Shown one piece after another: positions 8,237 through 16,578 of a stretch of DNA of 22,399 nucleotides. The position numbers and the translations under genes were made by a program. Below the pieces are notes generated by a model that saw only the letters and a program-made list of their open reading frames with translations, was not told the origin of the DNA and did no database searches. Source of the DNA: Candidatus Omnitrophota bacterium (GTDB lineage: Bacteria > Omnitrophota > Gorgyraeia > Gygaellales > Profunditerraquicolaceae). The stretch is from NCBI GenBank assembly GCA_028711825.1, contig JAQTRM010000019.1:1-22399 (forward strand), in the 5' to 3' direction. Each line of letters starts with the position of its first letter. Position 1 is the stretch's first letter.

Positions 8237-9415
8237 GTGAAGATACTATTGATCCATCCGCACGACCTTTTTGACAAATCCGAGCCTTGGACTATCCGTA
8301 TTTTGAACCTGGCAAAAGAGTTCGTTAAAGAAGGGCACAAGGTAAAGCTTTGTTATTTTCCGGTTCTTTTGAACCACCGGTATCGCGGAACCGTTCTGAG
8401 CGGAATCGATTGTATACCTTTAAACCGTGCACCGAATATTTTTGCTTTTGTAAAAAATATCCGCCGTATTATCCTTTTGGCGCAATGGTCGGATGTGGTG
8501 CATTTCCAGAAATGCCATTATTACGCTTCCCTTCCGGCAGTGCTGGCCGCTTATCTCAGCAGGAAACCTTTGCATTACGATTGGGATGATTGGGAGGAAA
8601 AAATATGGTATGAATCTTGCGGTAAGGGGGTGCGTTCGAGGTTTATCGGTTCCTCTTTTAAGCTACTGGAGCGTTTCCTGCCTTTATTGGCGGATTCTAC
8701 ATCTTGCGCCAGTAATTGCCTTATGGATCTTGCGGAAAAATTCGGGGTAAAGAAAGAATTCATATCTTATACTCCGGTGGGGGCGGATCTTGATACATTC
8801 CGCCCGGGCCTAAACGGTGAAAAGGTCCTAAAAAAATACGGGATTACAAAAAACGAATACCTTATATTATATATCGGCCAGTTGCACGGGGCGCAATACG
8901 TAGATCTTCTTATCCGGGCGGCGAATATCATCTTGCATGAGCGTGCCGACGTGAAGTTCCTTATTACGGGGGAAGGTTTTCTGGAAAAGCAATTGTACCG
9001 GCTGGCCGAGGATCTTGGCTTAAGGCATAAAGTAATCTTTACAGGGGCGGTAAGCCATAAAGAAATACCTTTTTATATCAGCGCGGCTGATGTTTGTGTC
9101 GCTCCTTTTAAAGATACCGAAGTAAGCCGCTGTAAGAGCCCGCTTAAGATTGTGGAATATATGGCGTCCGGCAAAGCGATTGTGGCAAGCGATGTGGGGG
9201 AAGTACATAAGATGCTGGGAGGGGTAGGGCTGTTGGTTCCTTCAGGGGATTACCATGCTTTAGCTAAAGGGATGCTCTACTTACTTAATCATAAGGACCT
9301 TTCCAGCAAGCTTGGCCTGGCAGCGCGGAAAAGAGCGGAGGATAAGTTTAACTGGTCTTCTACGGCAAGGAATCTTTTATCGGCTTATGCCAAGATTACT
9401 GCCCAGCCGAGATGA
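8237..9415 (+). CDS. Glycosyltransferase family 4 (GT-B)
   Basis: A retaining GT-B glycosyltransferase of about 392 residues. The open frame reaches back to a TTG at 8180, inside the preceding gene, but GTG 8237 is preferred: it lies 2 bases after the upstream stop, has GGAAGG about 10 bases upstream, and gives the normal family beginning (VKILLIHPHDLFDKSEPWTI). The C-terminal domain has ILYIGQLHGAQYVDLLIRAA, the GT4 signature KSPLKIVEYMASGKAIVASD containing the E-x7-E pattern, and GLLVPSGD. A LHYDWDDWEEKIW segment in the middle parallels FDCDDWNIREN in the next gene, so the two may handle similar acceptors. It should transfer a sugar from an NDP-sugar to a glycan or lipid-linked acceptor at the inner membrane face. 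Sugar and acceptor cannot be told from sequence. Confidence 0.9.
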   Translation: MKILLIHPHDLFDKSEPWTIRILNLAKEFVKEGHKVKLCYFPVLLNHRYRGTVLSGIDCIPLNRAPNIFAFVKNIRRIILLAQWSDVVHFQKCHYYASLPAVLAAYLSRKPLHYDWDDWEEKIWYESCGKGVRSRFIGSSFKLLERFLPLLADSTSCASNCLMDLAEKFGVKKEFISYTPVGADLDTFRPGLNGEKVLKKYGITKNEYLILYIGQLHGAQYVDLLIRAANIILHERADVKFLITGEGFLEKQLYRLAEDLGLRHKVIFTGAVSHKEIPFYISAADVCVAPFKDTEVSRCKSPLKIVEYMASGKAIVASDVGEVHKMLGGVGLLVPSGDYHALAKGMLYLLNHKDLSSKLGLAARKRAEDKFNWSSTARNLLSAYAKITAQPR

Positions 9416-10509
9416 GAGTAATTTTTATCACACGGGAAGGTTGTCGTTTGTCCGGGGCGAGGGTAAGATGTTATGGGTTTGCGCGCCAATTGAGATCCCT
9501 GGGCGTAGAAACGGAAATTTTGTCTTTTGCCGACGATCTGGGTGCGGAGTATGGGGAGAATGAATTTAAGATGGGCTGGGTGCGGAAAGCGGGTTATAAT
9601 CTTGCCGCCTTCCGAAGATTGATCAAGGAAAGTAAGGGAAACATTTTTTTTCTTCAAAGGTTGAATTATCATGCTCCGGCTGTTTTGCTAGCCGGTTTAT
9701 TGCGTAGGAATAAGCTGATTTTTGACTGCGATGACTGGAATATCCGTGAAAACCCGAAATATTATTTCGGGTTTTTCCCTTCTTCCAAGATGGAGTATGC
9801 TACCAGGAAGGTAGCGCGGCATGCCGATGCCTGTATTGCCTCCAGCCGGTTCCTCGAGGGGTATCTGGGCCGTTTTAACAAACGGACTTATTATCTTCCC
9901 ACGGGGGTAGATACCGGGCTTTTTTCCCCGCGCCCGGAGACAGACCCTTCCAAAGTCGTTTTTTCCTGGATTGGGACGGTTTATCACCCCGAGATGCGGG
10001 ATAACCTTTCGTTCATTTTATCTTGTTTCTCGGAACTGGCCGGGGAGTTTGATAATGTTTTTTTATATCTGGCCGGGGAGGGGAAATATTATGATGAATT
10101 AAAAAACAGGGCCGCAGGCTATAAATTTGCCGGCAGGATAAAATTTTATCCCTGGATTCATCCTGAAGGCATCCCGCAGCACTTAGCGGGCATAAATATC
10201 GGATTACTGCCTTTGACGCAAGATAGTTATTTTAACCGGGCGAAGAGTCCGACAAAATTATTCGAGTATATGGCGATGGGGAAAGCGGTAATTTGCAGTA
10301 AAACGGGAGAGGCCGAAGAGGTCATTGAAGACGGGAAAACCGGGTTGTTAGCCTCCGACCGTAAAGATTTTATCGCAAAGATGAGATCGTTGGTCCTTGA
10401 CGTAGAATTTAGGGAAGGGATCGGTTATAAGGCGGCTAACCAGGTAGAAGAAAAGTATTCCCTGGGCGTATTGGGCAGGGAGCTTTATTCTATAATTAAG
10501 GCGATTTAA
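9412..10509 (+). CDS. Glycosyltransferase family 4 (GT-B)
   Basis: A 365-residue GT4 enzyme. Its ATG overlaps the stop of the upstream glycosyltransferase in an ATGA arrangement, which indicates translational coupling. The N-terminal half has LSGARVRCYGFARQL and IFDCDDWNIREN; the C-terminal half has YLPTGVDTGLFSPR, FSWIGTVYHPEMRDN, and the donor-site stretch KSPTKLFEYMAMGKAVICSK with GEAEEVIEDGKTGLLA. It lacks a signal peptide and is expected on the cytoplasmic side. It probably adds one sugar in the same glycan assembly pathway as its neighbours. A terminator-like hairpin lies within its coding sequence near residue 115, listed separately. Family assignment is firm; donor and acceptor are unknown. 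Confidence 0.9.
   Translation: MRVIFITREGCRLSGARVRCYGFARQLRSLGVETEILSFADDLGAEYGENEFKMGWVRKAGYNLAAFRRLIKESKGNIFFLQRLNYHAPAVLLAGLLRRNKLIFDCDDWNIRENPKYYFGFFPSSKMEYATRKVARHADACIASSRFLEGYLGRFNKRTYYLPTGVDTGLFSPRPETDPSKVVFSWIGTVYHPEMRDNLSFILSCFSELAGEFDNVFLYLAGEGKYYDELKNRAAGYKFAGRIKFYPWIHPEGIPQHLAGINIGLLPLTQDSYFNRAKSPTKLFEYMAMGKAVICSKTGEAEEVIEDGKTGLLASDRKDFIAKMRSLVLDVEFREGIGYKAANQVEEKYSLGVLGRELYSIIKAI
9751..9776 (+). terminator. Intragenic terminator-like hairpin
   Basis: AACCCGAAAT (9751-9760), loop ATT and ATTTCGGGTT (9764-9773) form a perfect 10-bp stem, with a T run at 9772-9776 that overlaps the stem end. This is the shape of a rho-independent terminator, though it sits inside the second GT4 gene over residues about 114-121. 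It may reduce transcription of the distal glycosyltransferases when translation lags. Whether it works as a terminator cannot be told from sequence. Confidence 0.4.
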
Positions 10510-10510
10510 A

Positions 10511-12292
10511 ATGGTCCGGTTTTCGATAATCATTCCTACTTATAATAGCCGGGGGTGTGTTGTCAACTGCCTGAATTCGGTTTTTAACCAGGATTTCCCG
10601 GAGGCGGAGGTAATCCTGGTGGATAATGCCTCTAGCGATGGAACGGCAGAATTCGTAAAGCGGGAATATCCCGGGGTAAGGATAATTGAGAATAAAGTTA
10701 ACTTTGGCGCCAGCCGGGCGCGTAACCAGGGTTTGCCGATTTCCAGGGGCGAGTGGGTTCTTTTTCTGGATTGTGATACGGTTTTAGGGAAAGATTTTCT
10801 TAGGGAGGCTTTCAGGTTGATCAATTCGCTTCCTGCGGAAACGGGTACTATCCAGCCGAAGATACTGGACGCGGAGGGAAAAAATATCTATTCCGCCGGG
10901 ATCAGGATGGATTTTTTAAAAAGGTTTCACGACCTCGGGAGGGGGTTGGCCGATGCCTCCGGGTTTAATAATTCCGGCCCGGTTTTCGGCGCTTGCTGTG
11001 CGGCAGCTTTATACCGGCGTAAAATGCTGGAAGAGATAAAAGACGCTTATGGTTATTTTGATAAAAGGATGTTTTTTATTTTCGAAGACGCGGATTTATC
11101 CTGGCGGGGGCAAAAAAAAGGCTGGAAGTGTTTGTTTTATCCGCGGTTAAAATGTTTTCACCTCGGCAACAGTTCGGCTGCAGGTAAACCTGTCAGGAGA
11201 TATTTAAGTTTCCGTAACCGCCATCTGACGATATTAAAGAATCAATCCTTTGCGGGGATTATTTTAATGCTGCCGCTGTATCTTGTATACGACTTACCCC
11301 GGATGTTTATTTTGTTTTTTGAATCCGGGAAGCGGAGGGCGGAGACAGAGAGAGAAAAAATCCGTTTTCAGGAAAGGCGGGTAACGGAAAAGGTAAGCGC
11401 AATAGTGGTGACAGCCGGGGCAAAAGATTATCTTAAGCACTGCCTGGATTCTTTGCTTATTCAAAGTTATCCTGTTCATGAAATTATCGTGATCGATAAT
11501 TCACCCTCTTCTGCCGTGTCCCGGAACCTTGGCGGGGCATATCCTTCGGTTAAATTCCTTGCCGGTTCCCAAGACCTGTTTTATGGGGCAGGCCTTAATA
11601 AGGGTATCGCACTAAGCGGGGGAGATTTTATTCTTTGTCTGAATGATGATCTAATACTGGATATGGATTTTATCCAACAGGGGTGCCGGGGATTCTTGGC
11701 TCATGAAATGGTGGGGCTTGTGAGCGGCAAGATCTTGCGGCGGGACAGAAAGACTATTGACAGCGCCGGTCTTTTTTTAACTGCTTGGTTGACCGCTGGC
11801 GAGCGGGGATACGGTAAAAAGGGCTTTGGCCGGTTTGAAAGACCCGGGTTTATTTTCGGGGTAAGCGGAAGCGCGGCTTTTTATCGCAGGGAAATGCTGG
11901 AAGAGATTAAAGAAAAAAACGGATTTTTTGATCCTGAAATGAAAATGTTTTATGAAGACCTGGATATTTCCTGGAGGGCAAAAAAAGCGGGCTGGTGCGC
12001 CTATTATATCCCGTTGGCAGTAGCTTATCATGTGCGCGGGGGATCTTTTCGTCCCGACTCCGGTCTCGATAAGCCTTTTGCCAGGAGGTATCTTGATGAC
12101 AACCTGCATTATGAATTGATCAAAAATCGTTATCGTACGATCTTAAAGAACGGAAACGCGTTAAATTTATTGCCGCGTCTTATCCCGGTTTTTATTTATG
12201 AACTTATTGCCTGGGGGTACATTTTATTATTTTGCCCCGGGGTTCTTAGAATTTTTCTTACCGGTAGGGGGCCGCGAAAATCCTCCGCTTAA
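10511..12292 (+). CDS. Protein with two GT2 glycosyltransferase domains
   Basis: A 593-residue protein with two GT-A, family 2 modules. Module 1 (residues about 1-270) begins FSIIIPTYNSRGCVVNCLNS, has VDNASSDGT, a DxD metal site LFLDCDT (Asp87, Asp89) and FEDADLSWRGQKKGW, where the ED pair supplies the catalytic base region. Module 2 (about 294-575) has VSAIVVTAGAKDYLKHCLDS, VIDNS, CLNDDLIL (Asp379, Asp380) and MFYEDLDISWRAKKAGW. Each is followed by a hydrophobic stretch (LPLYLVYDLPRMFILFF and LIPVFIYELIAWGYILLF), so the protein may sit at the membrane. Such rhamnosyltransferase-like pairs can add two successive residues or polymerise a repeat. The ATG at 10511 follows the upstream stop by one base. 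It is the last gene of the plus-strand run. Catalytic residues look intact in both modules; linkage and sugars are unknown. Confidence 0.9.
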   Translation: MVRFSIIIPTYNSRGCVVNCLNSVFNQDFPEAEVILVDNASSDGTAEFVKREYPGVRIIENKVNFGASRARNQGLPISRGEWVLFLDCDTVLGKDFLREAFRLINSLPAETGTIQPKILDAEGKNIYSAGIRMDFLKRFHDLGRGLADASGFNNSGPVFGACCAAALYRRKMLEEIKDAYGYFDKRMFFIFEDADLSWRGQKKGWKCLFYPRLKCFHLGNSSAAGKPVRRYLSFRNRHLTILKNQSFAGIILMLPLYLVYDLPRMFILFFESGKRRAETEREKIRFQERRVTEKVSAIVVTAGAKDYLKHCLDSLLIQSYPVHEIIVIDNSPSSAVSRNLGGAYPSVKFLAGSQDLFYGAGLNKGIALSGGDFILCLNDDLILDMDFIQQGCRGFLAHEMVGLVSGKILRRDRKTIDSAGLFLTAWLTAGERGYGKKGFGRFERPGFIFGVSGSAAFYRREMLEEIKEKNGFFDPEMKMFYEDLDISWRAKKAGWCAYYIPLAVAYHVRGGSFRPDSGLDKPFARRYLDDNLHYELIKNRYRTILKNGNALNLLPRLIPVFIYELIAWGYILLFCPGVLRIFLTGRGPRKSSA

Positions 12293-12339
12293 GGGCGGCA
12301 TTGGGAAAGAATGGAAGTGGCGAAAATATTAATTTAGAA

Positions 12340-12370
12340 GCAAACTCCGGTCGTCAAGACCGGAGTTTGC
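12340..12370. terminator. Bidirectional hairpin between convergent genes
   Basis: GCAAACTCCGGTC (12340-12352) pairs perfectly over 13 bp with 12358-12370 around a 5-base loop. It lies between the stop of the GT2 gene and the stop of the minus-strand phosphohydrolase, the expected place for a shared terminator. No long T run follows on either strand, so termination may be weak or factor-assisted. Confidence 0.6.
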
Positions 12371-12379
12371 GGGGATTGA

Positions 12380-14413
12380 TTAAATCAAAGAATTTCCGTC
12401 CATTTTTTTGTCTTTTTCCAAACCGAAAGCGCTTAACAAGGTGGGCGCGACATCGATCATGGAAGGGTGGGGAGACTTTATTTTTTTATTGATGAAGATA
12501 ACCCCCGGGACGAGGATAGGGTCGATCAAATGATCTCCACTCCATTTTCTCCTGTTTTCTTCAATTAATTCAGTAGCCACCCCGCCGATCGCGGTCCTCC
12601 AGGACGTCCGGAAACCTTTAGCAAATCCCACAAAAAGATCAGGGGCATCATCACTGTATTCTCCGCGGAAAACATCTTCCCGCAGGTAAACATTATTAAC
12701 CGCTTTCTGGTTTTTGGAGTCCTTTAATTTTAACAAGCCTTCTTTAATTTTTAATTTAAGGTTTTTTGATTCCGCGTCGGTTACGATACCTTCGGCTTCA
12801 CGTCCTTTTTTGTTCAGGTAGATGCCTCCGAACCCGATGGAATAAGCTTTTGTTTTGGACCAGTCTATGCCGTCCAGGAAACCGTTTACTTCTTTGAGCG
12901 GTTTTTTTATGGCTAAATACCCGTTTTCCAGCAGCCAGCGGTTGATATTTACTGATTCTCGGAAAGGGTTGAACCCATGGTCGGAGATCACCAGAATCAT
13001 GGTATCCGGTGTGGCGTTTTTCATGACTTCTCCGATAACCGCGTCGATCTTCCGGTAATAATCCGCGATAGTCCTGCCGTAAGGACTATCTTCTTCATAA
13101 AGCGGGCTTTGGGGGTCGATGTAACGCCAGAACATATGCTGGATCGTGTCGATGGTATCGAAATAAAAGAAGAAAAGACCTTTTTTAAAACTTTTCAGTT
13201 CTTCCTTCAAGATTTTTTTCCGTTCGCTAAAAATCTGGTCGACATGCTCGAGGAATGTTTTTTCGTCGATTCGGTTTTCCGAAAGCGCCCAGGTGTTATG
13301 CGGCATCCCTTGAGTATAGTAAAGTCCGACTTTTGAAGCTATTTTCTTGGAGTAATTATTAGGATAAGATATCGGGAGGGGGGGATTGGAGGGGTCGAAA
13401 TTTACCGGGGTGACGTATAATTCAAATTCAGGTGAAACCGACTTAAGGTAGAATTTAAGTATACCGTGCAGTTTTCTGAAAGGGCTTACGGCGAAAGATA
13501 TCTTGCACCACTGGCTCCACTGTCCGGCTTTTAAAGAGATGTTCTGGCTTTGGAAATTAAGCGAGGCGGCTTGTTTATCAGGAGAAAGGGTGATTTTTAA
13601 AGGGATCTGTATTGTTTCGACGGCCTTGTTCTTTGAAAACTTAGGCCCGCGAAGATTAGTGTTTATGGTTCCGCTATAGATTTCGGTATGAATAACCTTC
13701 CCGCGGCTGTCGGCGTCCTCCTCGGTAAGGGGTTTGGTGGTATAGAAGGTAAAGGTGCCGGAGCTTCCCAGGATATCCGGGGTGCCCATCCCGGAGAGCA
13801 TTATCCCTTTGAGGTAATCGGTGGGGAAAGTGTTAGGGCAGAAATAAAAATATCCCTGGATGTTGTTTTCAGTAAGAATGTCCCAAATGGTTTTTCCTTT
13901 CCGGTATAGTTTGATTACCGGGTTCCGGTTAAGGTTGGAGATCTCATTAAGCGCAAGATAAAGGGAATATCCCTGGGGATTGCGCATTACGAAATCGAAT
14001 ACCCCGTGGTTTGCCGGATTCAGCCCGGTGGCGAAACTGGACCAGGCTACCGCGGATTCGGCGGGGATGGTGGTTGCCAGAGGAGAAAAACTTCCTTCCT
14101 GGGCCAGCCGGGAGAGATTCGGAAGCTCTCCTTTAGCCATCATCTCTTTTGTGAGCGTGTAATCCAGCGCGTCTATTCCGAGCACGATTACTTTTTTATA
14201 TTTATTTGGTTTTATATTCATGATTATACCCCCGATAATTACGGAAACTAAAATGATGATAATAATGGCCCAGAAGAAGCGTTTGAAAAAATTGAAAAAA
14301 AACTTAAAGAACAATAAAGCCCCCCCGAAAATAAAAGCCAGGAAAGCCCAGAGATATGATGAATTTTGTGTAAAGACGAATCCTTGGTTTAAATCCACGT
14401 ATTTTAAAAGCAT
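12380..14413 (-). CDS. Membrane-anchored AP-superfamily phosphohydrolase (COG3379 type)
   Basis: A 677-residue protein with two N-terminal hydrophobic segments (about 20-40 and 47-65) followed by a type I phosphodiesterase/nucleotide pyrophosphatase-like domain. VIVLGIDALDYTLTKEM gives the first metal ligand (Asp81). SAVAWSSFATGLNPANHGVF matches the nucleophile region of the family, with Ser120 at the position of the catalytic Thr/Ser. Later FYFDTIDTIQHMFWRYIDP and ILVISDHGFNPFRES give the remaining metal-binding Asp and His residues. The start is well supported: AGGAGG lies just upstream within the cysN end, and its ATG directly abuts the cysN stop. The active site should face the periplasm or outer face of the membrane. 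The substrate is unknown; phosphate-ester hydrolysis or transfer on a lipid or glycan is plausible. It shares a fold superfamily, not close sequence, with the two sulfatase-like proteins in this window. Confidence 0.88.
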   Translation of the reverse strand: MLLKYVDLNQGFVFTQNSSYLWAFLAFIFGGALLFFKFFFNFFKRFFWAIIIIILVSVIIGGIIMNIKPNKYKKVIVLGIDALDYTLTKEMMAKGELPNLSRLAQEGSFSPLATTIPAESAVAWSSFATGLNPANHGVFDFVMRNPQGYSLYLALNEISNLNRNPVIKLYRKGKTIWDILTENNIQGYFYFCPNTFPTDYLKGIMLSGMGTPDILGSSGTFTFYTTKPLTEEDADSRGKVIHTEIYSGTINTNLRGPKFSKNKAVETIQIPLKITLSPDKQAASLNFQSQNISLKAGQWSQWCKISFAVSPFRKLHGILKFYLKSVSPEFELYVTPVNFDPSNPPLPISYPNNYSKKIASKVGLYYTQGMPHNTWALSENRIDEKTFLEHVDQIFSERKKILKEELKSFKKGLFFFYFDTIDTIQHMFWRYIDPQSPLYEEDSPYGRTIADYYRKIDAVIGEVMKNATPDTMILVISDHGFNPFRESVNINRWLLENGYLAIKKPLKEVNGFLDGIDWSKTKAYSIGFGGIYLNKKGREAEGIVTDAESKNLKLKIKEGLLKLKDSKNQKAVNNVYLREDVFRGEYSDDAPDLFVGFAKGFRTSWRTAIGGVATELIEENRRKWSGDHLIDPILVPGVIFINKKIKSPHPSMIDVAPTLLSAFGLEKDKKMDGNSLI

Positions 14414-15619
14414 TTAAACTGCCCCTCCTATAGCGGCGATCCTATCCCGGTTGTCGACAAGGACAAACCTTCCCAGGAGGTCGCTAAAATTATATTTTTC
14501 CATTACGATCCCGCGGTTGAAGCTTAGAGTTATCTCCGCCAGGTCATTCTTCTTAAGAGGGGGATTTTTGGGGGAGAGGTCGGAGGTATCCCAGAGATGA
14601 TTGATTCGGGTGATTTTGACTTTTTCTTCCTGCATCGCGCAACGGATATAAAGGTCTGAATTTAATTCTATGTCTTCGGTGCAAATAATTCTTCCGGAGA
14701 TTTCTTTTACAACCGGCGGCATCCGGCTGCCGGATAATACCTGCCCGCGCCTTAAGCTGAAGGTGTCTTTGATGGTTATGCCGGCAGCCAGGGGGGCGGT
14801 TGCGGAAGAGACTTTCTTGCCGGAATATCTGATGGTTTTTACCTGGACTTCTTTTTTATCGGGTAGGACAAAAACACGGTTTTTTATTTTTAATCCTCCA
14901 GAAATAATGATCCCGGCGGCAACAGATTCTCCTGCGATATCGTAGATATCCTGGATAAGGAAACGCAAGCTTTCTTTCCTCTTTTTTATTCTTATACCGC
15001 TGATTGTTTCCTTTAAGGTTTTTCCGTGGTACCAGGGTGTATTTTTTGAGCGCCGTAACAGGTTGTCGCCGTTACTGGCGGAAACCGGGATATAAGCGCA
15101 GGACTCTATCCCCAGCTTTTCAAGCGAAACCCGTACCTGTTCTTTTATCCTTAAGAAGTCATTCCGGTCGAAGCCGCTAAGATCCATTTTGTTTATTACG
15201 GTAATGATCTTGTTTATCCCAAGGAATTTTAATATAAAGGCGTGTCTTTTGGTTTGTTCTCTGATAGGTTTGTTGATCGCGATCGTCAGGACCGCGGTAT
15301 CGGCATAAGATGCCCCGGAGAGCATATTTTTTAATAATTCCCGGTGTCCCGGCACATCAATAAAAAGAATCCCGCTGTTTTTTCCTGATTTGCAGAAGCT
15401 TTGAGTGGTATCTACGGTTAACTCGTTTTTTCTTTCTTCGTCGAAGCTGTCCAGTAAATAGGCAAATTCGAAATTACGACCCAGGCGTTCGCATTCTTCT
15501 TCGATATCTTCAACCAGTCCATTGGGCAGGGAGCGGCTTTCGTAAAGAAACCTGCCGATCAGTGTGGATTTTCCGGAGTCGACGTCTCCGGCGGCTACTA
15601 CTTTAATAAGGTTAGGCAT
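14414..15619 (-). CDS. cysN: Sulfate adenylyltransferase subunit 1-like GTPase
   Basis: A translation-factor-type GTPase of 401 residues, like CysN, which uses GTP hydrolysis to drive adenylyl-sulfate synthesis by CysD. G1 is GDVDSGKST (residues 11-19), G3 DVPGH, G4 NKMD and G5 SAS; beta-barrel domains follow from about residue 220. The order cysD-cysN with one base between them supports the pairing. It is shorter than E. coli CysN (475 residues) and has no fused APS kinase. Switch I reads ERKNELTVDTTQ where CysN and EF-Tu have a GITI core, so the usual Gly is Glu. The protein is therefore a divergent branch, and its GTPase coupling or partner could differ from assimilatory CysN. Product expected: APS for sulfate assimilation or, with an APS kinase not seen here, PAPS for sulfation. 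Family sure, exact reaction likely. Confidence 0.85.
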   Translation of the reverse strand: MPNLIKVVAAGDVDSGKSTLIGRFLYESRSLPNGLVEDIEEECERLGRNFEFAYLLDSFDEERKNELTVDTTQSFCKSGKNSGILFIDVPGHRELLKNMLSGASYADTAVLTIAINKPIREQTKRHAFILKFLGINKIITVINKMDLSGFDRNDFLRIKEQVRVSLEKLGIESCAYIPVSASNGDNLLRRSKNTPWYHGKTLKETISGIRIKKRKESLRFLIQDIYDIAGESVAAGIIISGGLKIKNRVFVLPDKKEVQVKTIRYSGKKVSSATAPLAAGITIKDTFSLRRGQVLSGSRMPPVVKEISGRIICTEDIELNSDLYIRCAMQEEKVKITRINHLWDTSDLSPKNPPLKKNDLAEITLSFNRGIVMEKYNFSDLLGRFVLVDNRDRIAAIGGAV

Positions 15620-15620
15620 T

Positions 15621-16445
15621 TTACATATATCCTAGAGAACGCAATTTTTGCATCATATAAGCCTTTTCTTTGTCCTGGCAGCGCCCGGAACGTTCCGCGA
15701 TCTTCGTTTTGCCGAGTTCGGCAATAATTTTTCCGATGTCTGATGCCGTAGAAGGAATTGCCTGGCAGCAGCTTTGGCATCCGACACTCCGGTAACGCCG
15801 GCCGTTTTTCGCGAAATACAGGTCCAGGATCGGGATTCTTTCAGCTTTGGTGTATCTCCAGACGTCAATTTCTCTCCAGTCCAGGAGCGGATGCACCCTT
15901 AAGTGCCCGGAAACCCCGGGGTTTGCTTCAGAATATTCCGACCACATTTCGAGCGAAGGGTTTTGCCAGTTCCACCTGAAGTTTTCGTCCCGAGCGGAGA
16001 ACACTCTTTCTTTGGCGCGGATTAAATGTTCATCCCTGCGGATGGCGACCAGGAATGCCTTGAGCCCGTATTTTTTAGTAACAATTTTTAACGCCTGGGT
16101 TTTTAACGCCTGGCAGCACCGGTAACGTCCTTGTTCGGGGCAGATATGTTTTTTGAGGGCAGGTTCGTTTCTGGCGATAATTAAGTTGATCCCGTATTCC
16201 TTTGTCAGTCGGTCCCTGAAAGAATATATTTGTTTGAATTTAAAGGAAGTGTCAATATGGATTACCGGAAAAGGGATTCTGCCGAAAAAGGCCTTTTGTG
16301 AGAGATGGAGAAGCGCGGTTGAATCTTTTCCCATACTCCAGAGCAGGGCCAGCTTATCGCGGTATCTGTAATAAGCTTCCCTGATGATATAAATACTTTT
16401 TGTTTCGCGTTCTTTTAGATATGCGGCGCCGTTTTCTTTAGTCAT
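15621..16445 (-). CDS. cysD: Sulfate adenylyltransferase subunit 2-like
   Basis: An ATP-pyrophosphatase-fold protein of 274 residues from the chosen start. SMGKDST (residues 37-43) is the PP-loop, FPVIHIDTSFKFKQIYSFRD and RRDEHLIRAKERVFS match CysD, and RVHPLLDWREIDVWRY is the usual C-terminal signature. ATG 16445 aligns with the start of E. coli CysD (AYLKERETKSIYIIREA). A frame extension upstream to 16544 is open but overlaps a structured leader. CysD with the GTPase CysN makes adenosine 5'-phosphosulfate from ATP and sulfate. Cysteine-rich spots not found in E. coli CysD (CPEQGRYRCC, GCQSCC) could bind metal or simply be divergent. It heads a tight operon with cysN and an AP-superfamily hydrolase, in a glycan locus, which favours a role in sulfated surface material over pure cysteine synthesis. 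That last point is inference. Confidence 0.85.
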   Translation of the reverse strand: MTKENGAAYLKERETKSIYIIREAYYRYRDKLALLWSMGKDSTALLHLSQKAFFGRIPFPVIHIDTSFKFKQIYSFRDRLTKEYGINLIIARNEPALKKHICPEQGRYRCCQALKTQALKIVTKKYGLKAFLVAIRRDEHLIRAKERVFSARDENFRWNWQNPSLEMWSEYSEANPGVSGHLRVHPLLDWREIDVWRYTKAERIPILDLYFAKNGRRYRSVGCQSCCQAIPSTASDIGKIIAELGKTKIAERSGRCQDKEKAYMMQKLRSLGYM

Positions 16446-16578
16446 CTTAAACGATGCTTCTACGAGGCCAAAACCCCGCCATAGGCGGCGGGGGGAGAAA
16501 AGGCATCGCTCAGTGTCAACTTCGAACATACCCCAGGCTAACACTCTGTATGCCGAACAGGTTGATTTATATCGTAAT
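16446..16578 (-). promoter_or_regulatory. Structured 5' leader of the cysDN operon
   Basis: Between the predicted start of transcription and the cysD ATG lie about 130 nt with nested inverted repeats: AGTGT/ACACT (16541-16545 with 16512-16516), GCGATGC/GCATCGT (16503-16509 with 16451-16457), and inside the latter a GC-rich hairpin. The downstream stem ends 6 bases before the ATG, so folding could affect initiation. I do not recognise a known riboswitch. The region also stays open in frame with cysD, so it might instead be coding. Confidence 0.35.
16470..16493 (-). terminator. Possible attenuator hairpin in cysD leader
   Basis: On the minus strand CCCCGCC, a 6-base loop and GGCGGGG form a 7-bp GC stem, followed by TTTT. 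The U run is short, so terminator strength is doubtful, but its place in a leader upstream of cysD fits attenuation. Confidence 0.35.

Noticed and set aside
12301..12492. A 63-codon plus-strand frame after the GT2 gene
   Set aside because: It spans the hairpin between convergent genes and the end of the minus-strand phosphohydrolase; no ribosome site or family signal.
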